Shown here: piece after piece, positions 57,530-64,000 of the stretch
Layout: every line of letters begins with the position of its first letter
How positions within the stretch are numbered: position 1 is the first letter of the stretch
Origin: Fuerstiella sp.
Lineage (GTDB): Bacteria > Planctomycetota > Planctomycetia > Planctomycetales > Planctomycetaceae
Assembly: GCA_014238335.1 (NCBI GenBank)
Contig: JABABI010000010.1
Coordinates: 50,592 to 114,591, forward strand
Direction: 5' to 3'
DNA length: 64,000 nt
The notes under the pieces: generated by a model
Seen by the model: only the letters and a program-made list of their open reading frames with translations
Database searches by the model: none
What the model was told of the DNA's origin: nothing
Translations under genes and position numbers: made by a program

Positions 57530-58423
57530 ATGGTCGCAGAAACTGAAAACCTGATAGTCGTTGCTCCCACGCCGACACCATTCGGCGCGGACGACAGCAT
57601 CGACTTTGATGCATTAGAGCGGAATGTCGACCGCTGGATGCGGACCTCTTTATCAGGCTTCGTGCTGAATTCGGAGAACGGAGAAGAAGCCTTTCTTTCG
57701 GAAAACGAGAAGCTTCGAATTGTCCGATGTGTGAGACGAGTCTGTGGCAAAAGCAGGTTGGTCATCGCGGGCGTCGACAGTCCTTCGTTGACTGATACTC
57801 TGCGGCTTGCTGAGGCATTGGCTGCGGCAGGTGCAGATTTCATTCGACTGCGTATCCCTCGGCTGACAGACAACGTGGCCGGTTATCTGCACGATGCCAT
57901 CTCAGGCTGCCCGATGCCTGTCTACATTATTAACCAGCCTGCTCCGGGCATGTTTCTCAGCAGTACAGCGCCCAGAAACGTCACCGCCGAATTGATTGGT
58001 GATGTCGCGACAATGGGCAACGTCGCGGGCTACATTGCTTCAGCGGACCTGCGGTTCGAAGCGCGCGTGCGAACTTTCGTACCGACAAAGAAGCATTTCT
58101 GGACGGGCAACGGAAGTCTTCTGCTGGCAGGTGCAGCAATAGGCGCTGACGGCGCGTGTCTGATGCTGGGCAACGTTGCACCGCAGGAATGTGCAGACAT
58201 TCTGAAACTGGCGTCGCAGGGCAACGTTGCCGCAGCGAAGACTATTCAGGATCGACTGCACGAAACAGACTGGCAGATCCTGTCACGCCGAGCTGCCGGA
58301 CTGAAAGCCGCTTTGACTCTGCTGGGCTTTGACGCTGGCGTTCCACGTGCACCGTCATCGGCATGCAGTCCCAATGATGTTGAAATCATTCGCCAGGCTA
58401 TGGTGTCTGCGGAACTGCTCTAA
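57530..58423 (+). CDS. DapA-superfamily protein lacking key catalytic residues
   Basis: 297 aa, length and fold order of the dihydrodipicolinate synthase / N-acetylneuraminate lyase superfamily: VVAPTPTPFGADDSIDFDAL, SGFVLNSENGEEAFLSENEK, PMPVYIINQPAPG, and a C-terminal helical part. At the known active-site positions the usual GTTGE loop is SENGE, the Tyr of LYNVP is Ile (YIINQP), and the Schiff-base Lys of GIKE is not present (AGYIASADL). It may have another reaction or bind without catalysis. It follows the membrane propeller gene, and its end overlaps the stop of the convergent ABC permease gene. Confidence 0.78.
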   Translation: MVAETENLIVVAPTPTPFGADDSIDFDALERNVDRWMRTSLSGFVLNSENGEEAFLSENEKLRIVRCVRRVCGKSRLVIAGVDSPSLTDTLRLAEALAAAGADFIRLRIPRLTDNVAGYLHDAISGCPMPVYIINQPAPGMFLSSTAPRNVTAELIGDVATMGNVAGYIASADLRFEARVRTFVPTKKHFWTGNGSLLLAGAAIGADGACLMLGNVAPQECADILKLASQGNVAAAKTIQDRLHETDWQILSRRAAGLKAALTLLGFDAGVPRAPSSACSPNDVEIIRQAMVSAELL

Positions 58424-59280
58424 CGCACGCCGCTCAGACTCATTCCAAAAAATCGTTTCAAAATTCGTTCACCGATCACTGTGATGATTCCAAAGATCGT
58501 CACGCCCAGAATTGTGGAAACGAAAACGGTTGCAAAGAGCTCGTCCATTGCGATCCCCGCCGCTTTTTTCTGAATCATGGCGCCCAGCCCCGGCTGACTG
58601 GATCCGACAAAAAACTCTCCGACGATTGCTCCCACAATTGCGGCGCCGCCGGCGATGCGCACGCCACTGATCAGGTAGGGCAAAGAAGACGGCAGCCGCA
58701 ACTTCCATAACGTCTGCCACCAGGTCGCGGAATGCAGTTCGAACAGCTCACGGTGCCGGGCGTCGATCTGCAGCAGACCGGTTGTTGTGTTGGTGATGAT
58801 CGGAAACAGGCTGATCACCAGCGAAACCAGTGCGACACTGTAAAACCCACGACCGAACGAAATCACGATGATGGGAGCAACAGCGATGATGGGAACCGTT
58901 TGCAGCAGAATGGCATAGGGATAAAACGTTCGTCGCACAGTGCGTGACTGAGAAAAAGCGAACGCCGTCAGTACCCCGATCAGCGTGCTTGCCGTCAAAC
59001 CAGTTAACGCCGCACATGTCGTGCACCATGCCGCCTCAACCAAATCTGCTCTTTCATTTATTAGTGCGAAACACACCTGCAGCGGAGACGGCAGCACCAA
59101 CGGTGAAACGTCGTTCACCCAGACAAACGTCTGCCACACCGCAACCACTGCAACCGCCACAGCAACGGGCGCAATGATGCCCACTGCTGTGTGAGGGGTG
59201 TTCAGTGTCGGCTTGACATTCAAGGCATCGTCCTCCTGCATGCTGTCGGTTTGGATGTGCTGGGAACCAGGACTGATCAT
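58420..59280 (-). CDS. ABC transporter permease (NitT/TauT/SsuC type)
   Basis: 286 aa. Six predicted membrane helices and the BPD-transporter loop near ELHSATWWQTLWKLRLP and GVRIAGGAAIVGAIVGEF. The IAVAPIIVISFGRGFYS segment matches the nitrate/sulfonate/taurine and thiamine-precursor importer group. Its ATG overlaps the stop of the ATPase gene (TGATG), so the two are translationally coupled. The substrate-binding protein usually encoded beside them is absent from this window, so substrate is open. Inner membrane. Confidence 0.88.
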   Translation of the reverse strand: MISPGSQHIQTDSMQEDDALNVKPTLNTPHTAVGIIAPVAVAVAVVAVWQTFVWVNDVSPLVLPSPLQVCFALINERADLVEAAWCTTCAALTGLTASTLIGVLTAFAFSQSRTVRRTFYPYAILLQTVPIIAVAPIIVISFGRGFYSVALVSLVISLFPIITNTTTGLLQIDARHRELFELHSATWWQTLWKLRLPSSLPYLISGVRIAGGAAIVGAIVGEFFVGSSQPGLGAMIQKKAAGIAMDELFATVFVSTILGVTIFGIITVIGERILKRFFGMSLSGVR

Positions 59281-60089
59281 CAGACAACCTGATGCAAAGC
59301 ATCGGTCACTTCGTTTACCAGTTCCTGAAACTCCGGCGACCGGCGCACATCATTGTTTCGTACGACCGGCAGATTTACAGCAACGTCTGCGGTGATCTGA
59401 GCCGGCTTGTCACCCAGAACCAGCACGCGATCACTCATCGCCACTGCTTCGCGGATGTTATGAGTCACCAGAACAGAGGTGATTTTCTGCTCACAGTAAA
59501 TGCGCCGCACCTCTTCCTGTAACTGAATTCTCAGAATATCGTCCAGTGCCGCGAACGGCTCGTCCATTAACAGAAGCTCCGGACGAGTAACCAGCGCCCG
59601 TGCCAGTGAAACTCTCATCTGCATTCCCCCGGACAGCTGCGACGGTCGCTTTCGAGTATCCGCCGCCGAAAGTCCGACCAGCGACAGTAGCGCATTCACG
59701 TCCTCTTGACGGTTGCTTGATCGGTCGCCCTGTAACTCACAGGGCAGCAAAATGTTCTGCATCGCTGTTCTCCAGGGAAGCAAAGTGGGCGACTGAAAAA
59801 TGAATCCCAGTTCGCCGATATCTCGTTTTCGGTGCGGACTGTTTCCATCCAGAGATATATGTCCCATGGTCGGGTCGATCAATCCCGCGATGATTCGCAG
59901 CAATGTCGACTTGCCGGAACCGGACGATCCCACAATGCTCACAAAACATTCGTCGCCCAACGTCAGCCGGTTGATCTGCAGCACGGGCTCCGTGCTGCCG
60001 CTGAACATGTGTGAAAGTGAATCGATTTCAATGACCACGAGACCGCGGATGCTTCCTATTCTGAATTGATTCGAACAACGATGGCCCAT
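59280..60089 (-). CDS. ABC transporter ATPase (NitT/TauT type)
   Basis: 269 aa from ATG 60089; a GTG at 60038 would give 252 aa and is also possible, since the first residues are not family-like. Walker A is GSSGSGKST, the Q-loop is FIFQSP, the signature is LSGGMQMRVSLARAL, Walker B is LLLMDEPFAALD and the switch His is in VTHNIREAV. It drives the permease encoded next (overlapping by one base). A cytosolic peripheral protein. No binding-protein gene is adjacent. Confidence 0.9.
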   Translation of the reverse strand: MGHRCSNQFRIGSIRGLVVIEIDSLSHMFSGSTEPVLQINRLTLGDECFVSIVGSSGSGKSTLLRIIAGLIDPTMGHISLDGNSPHRKRDIGELGFIFQSPTLLPWRTAMQNILLPCELQGDRSSNRQEDVNALLSLVGLSAADTRKRPSQLSGGMQMRVSLARALVTRPELLLMDEPFAALDDILRIQLQEEVRRIYCEQKITSVLVTHNIREAVAMSDRVLVLGDKPAQITADVAVNLPVVRNNDVRRSPEFQELVNEVTDALHQVV

Positions 60090-60214
60090 CCGTCGATTCA
60101 GACTTCAGCGGCGGCCACCCACGACTGATTGTAAACGGATCCTGGAGTACGTGAAGGATGGCACCACCAGACCTGGAATCAACGATCCAAAATCGTTCAC
60201 CGGGTAAACGGGGT

Positions 60215-61501
60215 TCATGAAATCGGCCCGTCCACAGGTGGAGGTGTCTGGCCTGACGAATCAACGGTGAAATAGCGAACCAATGCAGCAAATGCGGCCA
60301 TGCCGCCGGTGGTCAGCAACCAGTCCTGCCGCCAGTCGATCGTGGTAAATGACCAGCCCTTGCAGCCGATCATCCACGACGCATCATTCAATTCCTGCCA
60401 GAACAGAAGAAACGCAGCAATCGCTACAAAAAACAAGGGAGCCACAGGTGCGCCGACGGTTCGACCTTTTCCGGATCCAGACATGATCGTGAACACACAC
60501 CCGGGCAACAACATAAGCAGTCCGATCATTCCGCATGCCTGCCAGCCAAGAAAGGCACCGACCAAAACGAAGCTTGCTCGAACAGCGTCCTGCTGTGTGC
60601 GCAATCCGGCGACCGGCTTTAAAGCCGTTGACTGCCACATCAGCAACGCGCCTATGAACACTCCGGCAATAACTCCGACGACTCCATCGATAAATCCAAC
60701 CAGACGAATCGCCGTCCAGTACTCAGCCCCCGGATTGATCAGCGGATCAACCCAGTGAAAGCCGGTTGCGATCTGAGAAATACTTTCCGGGTACGGACAG
60801 GCGGGCACGGGTCTGATCTCTGGCCAGACCGTGCCGAACGTCAGAGCAGCGCCGATTCCAAACCAACTCAGCTTTCGCTGCGGCGCATGCTGGTCGTAGC
60901 CGATCATGCATGTGGCAAGCACCACGATCAGCAACAGGCAGTGATACAAATACAACCCGGACAGGTCCCATTTCGCAAACCAGACCAGCCAGAAGCCAGG
61001 ATGCACATGAAAATGATCCGGGTGTCGCAACGGCAGGTTGGCGGCACCGGTCAGCAGTTCGCAAAACAGCAGCACCAGAAAGATCAGACCACAGGTCGTT
61101 TCAATCAACGGGTATCGCACGGGGATGGGCAGGCGGCAGTAGCGACACTTACCTTTCAGCAACAGCCAGCCAAAGACGGGAATATTGTCTTTCGCTGCCA
61201 GCGGAGTTTCACATTGAGGACAGCGCGACTTGGGTTTTCCCAGTGACATGCCGGCCGGCAGGCGATAGATCACGACGTTCAGAAAACTCCCGAAGCAACT
61301 ACCCAGAATGAAAATCCAGACTGCGATCAGGCACTGCATTCCCAGCATCGAATAATTCGTCGGTGGCTGCGGCAGGCCAATTGGTGCATGCTGAGCAAGC
61401 GTAACAGCGGCGCACGAATTTTCAGCAAGTAACATGAGCAGGAGTGCACAGCAGGCGATGCTCGAAGTTTTAAGCAAACGATTTTGCACAGAAGAAATCA
61501 C
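60215..61501 (-). CDS. Prepilin peptidase-like protein (A24) with lost GxGD motif
   Basis: 428 aa from GTG 61501 (GTG 61492 also fits; the open frame to 61660 lacks family sequence). The A24 N-terminus is clear: FILGSCFGSFLNVVIYRLP, then the zinc-type Cys box CPQCETPLA...CRYCRLP. Six or seven membrane helices follow. The first catalytic Asp of A24 could be in GYDQHAP. The second motif, normally GxGDxK before a GAFLG helix, appears as AVRASFVLVGAFLGW, with the Asp and Gly absent (the nearest Asp is two residues earlier by position). So the methylase part looks intact but peptidase activity is doubtful. No pilin genes are nearby. Confidence 0.78.
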   Translation of the reverse strand: MISSVQNRLLKTSSIACCALLLMLLAENSCAAVTLAQHAPIGLPQPPTNYSMLGMQCLIAVWIFILGSCFGSFLNVVIYRLPAGMSLGKPKSRCPQCETPLAAKDNIPVFGWLLLKGKCRYCRLPIPVRYPLIETTCGLIFLVLLFCELLTGAANLPLRHPDHFHVHPGFWLVWFAKWDLSGLYLYHCLLLIVVLATCMIGYDQHAPQRKLSWFGIGAALTFGTVWPEIRPVPACPYPESISQIATGFHWVDPLINPGAEYWTAIRLVGFIDGVVGVIAGVFIGALLMWQSTALKPVAGLRTQQDAVRASFVLVGAFLGWQACGMIGLLMLLPGCVFTIMSGSGKGRTVGAPVAPLFFVAIAAFLLFWQELNDASWMIGCKGWSFTTIDWRQDWLLTTGGMAAFAALVRYFTVDSSGQTPPPVDGPIS

Positions 61502-61728
61502 GAAAAAATAATCGGCCGGAACAGTCGTGATTGCATGGGAGTCACAGCGACACTGCGGATCAACCGGCCAACGCAGCACAAGCCCTGTCTCGATGCGTAC
61601 GACTGACTTCGCCAATATCTTGAGACTCAACAGAACACTGGCAAAGCCAGTGGCACACAACCTCTCATTCAGTCACTAACAAAGTGCGAGAAGCGGTTTC
61701 AACACTCCGCTTGCGCAAAATCTGGAAA

Positions 61729-61795
61729 CCCGATGCGTGAGCGAGGGGATGTAAACGAAAAACTTTCAAAGACATCCCTCGCTTGCGCGTCGGAT
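61729..61795. repeat. Dispersed imperfect palindrome (REP-like)
   Basis: Two arms (about 61729-61752 and 61772-61795) pair over most of their length: GCGAGGGGATGT against ACATCCCTCGC, with outer CCGATGCGTGA and TTGCGCGTCGG partly matching. The loop is about 19 nt. It lies in the 464-bp gap 61502-61965, otherwise empty. The small minus-strand frame here looks like repeat translation, not a gene. Similar palindromic elements are common in planctomycete genomes (from memory, unchecked). Confidence 0.6.
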
Positions 61796-61965
61796 TACCA
61801 AAGGTTTTGAAATTACTTGTACGCAGATTCAATGCAATACACGGGCAACTTATCCTGGAACCCACATCGCGAGACAGAGACCTTTGTCGGAAAGTTGCAC
61901 TTTCCCGTCAACTCAACGAAGCTTCACAGAATAACCGAATCTGATTCACTCAATTGGCCCCAATA

Positions 61966-64000
61966 ATGCCCGCGAGAACTCTTCAATTCTGTCTCATCTT
62001 CCTGCTGTCCGCCCCTTCGCTGCCTGCACAACAGCAGATCATTCGCGACATTCAGTACGCCGCACCCAATGGTCATTCGCTGACGCTGGACGTATTCGCA
62101 CCGAAGAAACAACCGCAACCCGCGCCGGTGATCGTCTTTGTGCACGGCGGCGGATGGAAAAACGGGGACAAGAAGAGCGGCAAAAAAAATGCGGCGTGGC
62201 TTGTCGATGACGGGTTTGCCGTGGTCAGTATCAATTATCGACTGACCGATGTTGCTCAGTGGCCGGCACAGATCAACGACTGCTACGAGGCTGTCCGCTG
62301 GATCCGACGCAATGCCAAACAATACAACTTCGATCCGGATCACATCGCCGCGTGGGGAACATCGGCTGGCGCTCATTTGGTGGCTCTGATGGGTACAAGA
62401 ACATGCCCCGACAGTGAAGACGTCAGCAGCCGAGTTCAGGCGGTCTGCGACTGGTTTGGTCCGTCCGAACTTCTGACGATGCCGCCAAACAATGTTGGCG
62501 ATGGTCGCACAGAAGAAGATGTCGCCAATTCCAACGGAGCAAAACTGCTGGGGGCCACGGTCAAAGACGTGCCGAAGCTGGCTCGTGATGCCAGCGCATT
62601 GAACAATGTTACCGCAGATGACTGCCCTTTCCTGATCATGCACGGCAGCGAAGATCCCGGAGTCCCGATAAGCCAAAGTCAAAAATTGCACGACGCGTTA
62701 AACGACACGGGGGTCGCCAGCACGCTGCACATCGTCAAAGGTGCCGGACACGGTGGTAAACTGTTTCAATCGATCGAAAGCCGAGTGGTCGTGCGAAACT
62801 TCTTCACTCGGCATTTGATGCAAAACTGGTCGCAGGGATCCGGCAACGATGGTCAGTTCTACAGCTCACAAAGTGAAGCCCCGACAACATGGAGCGTCGT
62901 GCAGAACAGGAACATTCGCTGGAAACTGTTGCTGCCGGAAACGGGCCAAAGCACGGTGACCGTCTGGGGACAACGCATCTATTTCACAACGATGCAACCG
63001 GTGAACGCGGATTCGGAACTGGGCAGCAATATTGTCGCCTGGTGCTGCAATGCCAACACGGGGGCTGTGATGTGGAAGCGAGACATCCCGGGTACTCACC
63101 CACTAAGACTGTCCGGCTGCTTCAGCGACAGCTCGGCTCCTCCACCGGTGACCGACGGCCAGCGAGTCTGCTTCTTCAACGCGTCCGGCAACATTGTCTG
63201 CTGCGACCTGGACGGAGGCCTGCTGTGGGAACAAAAATCCATGCCGGTCGGTCGAAGTCAGCCATTTCTGCATGGCACGAACGTTATCTTCACTCGACAG
63301 AACTACATGCCGGACGAACACGGTCACTTCACTCACGAACACAAGAACGCTCCGGCGAAGGCATGGACGAATCTTCAAGCCCTGGACATGGCCACCGGTG
63401 AAGTGACATGGAGCAGCACCTGCGGAGTCAACATGGGCTGCATTCCGTTGCCGGTGACGCTTGACGATGGGCGAGCAGTGATTCTTGTCGGACGCGGAGG
63501 AGGACACTCGCCCCCGGAAAAACCGGAAGGCGTCTCCATGATCAGTGCTGACGACGGCAGTACGATCTGGACGCTGCCGTTGAAAGGATTCATGAGCACT
63601 CAGACCTACAGCGTTCACGGCACGCATGCTTTGATCTTTCACAGCGATCAGCATCTGTGGGTGAACGCTGACAGCGGAAAGATTGTCAAGCAGGTCTCGA
63701 TCACAGACAAGGTCAGCGTACGTGCGTTTGCAGTCGCTGACAACAAGTACGTAGACCGAGTCGAAACACTTCCCGCCAGCAAAAGCCGCAGCATCATCCA
63801 GCAATCCAATCTGCTGGTCGGCGATTATCATTATTTCCGCAGCTACACCCATCCATACATTGGTCGAATCAACGCCGTCACTGGAAACCTGGCGTATTTA
63901 CAGGTGCCCGTACAACTTGTCAGATCGGCTGCGCAGCAGGACGACAGCATGGTGTGGAATGAATCGCAATTGTCTCAGCCAATTCCCGCAGAGAAAAAGG
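61966..64000 (+). CDS. Secreted esterase fused to a PQQ-like propeller (3' end beyond window)
   Basis: Open from ATG 61966 to the window end, at least 678 codons. A signal peptide (FCLIFLLSAPSLPA) leads into an alpha/beta-hydrolase of the BD-FAE/HSL-like type (about 25-285): oxyanion loop HGGGW, nucleophile in GTSAGAH, acid in HGSEDPGVP and His in GAGHGG. After residue about 310 the sequence becomes a PQQ-like propeller: IRWKLLLP, TGAVMWKRDIPG, DGGLLWEQ, TGEVTWSS, DGSTIWTL. Fusion of a carbohydrate esterase to such a propeller is unusual. Likely periplasmic, de-esterifying a carbohydrate or similar substrate; the propeller role is unknown. The C-terminus is not visible. Confidence 0.85.
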   Translation, partial: MPARTLQFCLIFLLSAPSLPAQQQIIRDIQYAAPNGHSLTLDVFAPKKQPQPAPVIVFVHGGGWKNGDKKSGKKNAAWLVDDGFAVVSINYRLTDVAQWPAQINDCYEAVRWIRRNAKQYNFDPDHIAAWGTSAGAHLVALMGTRTCPDSEDVSSRVQAVCDWFGPSELLTMPPNNVGDGRTEEDVANSNGAKLLGATVKDVPKLARDASALNNVTADDCPFLIMHGSEDPGVPISQSQKLHDALNDTGVASTLHIVKGAGHGGKLFQSIESRVVVRNFFTRHLMQNWSQGSGNDGQFYSSQSEAPTTWSVVQNRNIRWKLLLPETGQSTVTVWGQRIYFTTMQPVNADSELGSNIVAWCCNANTGAVMWKRDIPGTHPLRLSGCFSDSSAPPPVTDGQRVCFFNASGNIVCCDLDGGLLWEQKSMPVGRSQPFLHGTNVIFTRQNYMPDEHGHFTHEHKNAPAKAWTNLQALDMATGEVTWSSTCGVNMGCIPLPVTLDDGRAVILVGRGGGHSPPEKPEGVSMISADDGSTIWTLPLKGFMSTQTYSVHGTHALIFHSDQHLWVNADSGKIVKQVSITDKVSVRAFAVADNKYVDRVETLPASKSRSIIQQSNLLVGDYHYFRSYTHPYIGRINAVTGNLAYLQVPVQLVRSAAQQDDSMVWNESQLSQPIPAEKK

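Noticed and set aside
61924..62691. Minus-strand frame of 255 codons
   Set aside because: It is antisense to the esterase-propeller gene, whose signal peptide and catalytic triad are clear on the plus strand. That gene has no stop before the window end and is therefore easy to miss.

Overview
The window looks like the chromosome of a planctomycete (phylum Planctomycetota). The evidence is the gene content. There are two planctomycete cytochrome-domain modules (DUF1592-group with DUF1552, and DUF1549/DUF1553 with DUF1501), four proteins with PQQ-like beta-propellers, one complete sulfatase and one broken one, a twin-arginine Gfo/Idh/MocA oxidoreductase, a von Willebrand membrane protein and LamG-containing secreted proteins. 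GC is moderate, genes are loosely packed on both strands, and many products carry signal peptides. I see no rRNA, tRNA, CRISPR array, prophage or transposase.

Layout. 1-10.5 kb: a Cys/His-rich secreted protein, a Ca2+/cation antiporter, a large secreted TolB-propeller/M28 peptidase/PDZ protein, a VWA membrane protein, a PQQ-like propeller protein and a small zinc-ribbon membrane protein. 10.6-17 kb (minus strand): a secreted alpha/beta hydrolase, a Rieske protein with a cytochrome b fused to two haem-c domains (a bc-type quinol oxidase module), miaA, and a ROK regulator. 17.3-20.4 kb: pspA, a AAA+ ATPase and a small acidic protein, a possible membrane-remodelling unit. 20.6-24.5 kb: an overlapping three-gene unit (oxidoreductase, sulfatase, MetE-like protein). 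24.7-26.7 kb: a membrane ORF broken by an in-frame TGA and an isochorismatase-ThuA fusion. 27-34 kb: a tripartite RND efflux system (outer-membrane lipoprotein, adaptor, pump). 34-48 kb: the two cytochrome-domain modules, with a PQQ-like propeller protein, a LarA-like protein and ahcY between them. 48-55 kb: a cytochrome P460 gene split by TAA after its signal peptide, a flavin disulfide oxidoreductase, a metallophosphoesterase, a truncated sulfatase, a nitroreductase and an RRM protein. 55.5-64 kb: a membrane-anchored propeller protein, a DapA-like protein lacking catalytic residues, a NitT/TauT-type ABC transporter, a divergent prepilin peptidase and an esterase-propeller fusion that runs off the end.

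How it fits together. Much of the content is the secreted and periplasmic machinery expected of a planctomycete that degrades complex sulfated organic matter, plus respiration and efflux. The most interesting unit is pspA-AAA-small protein: an ESCRT-III-superfamily protein beside a AAA+ ATPase. Other themes are homologues that have lost their family's catalytic residues (LarA-like, DapA-like, prepilin peptidase), unusual domain fusions, and three genes interrupted by in-frame stop codons. All product calls come from reading motifs; no database search was run.
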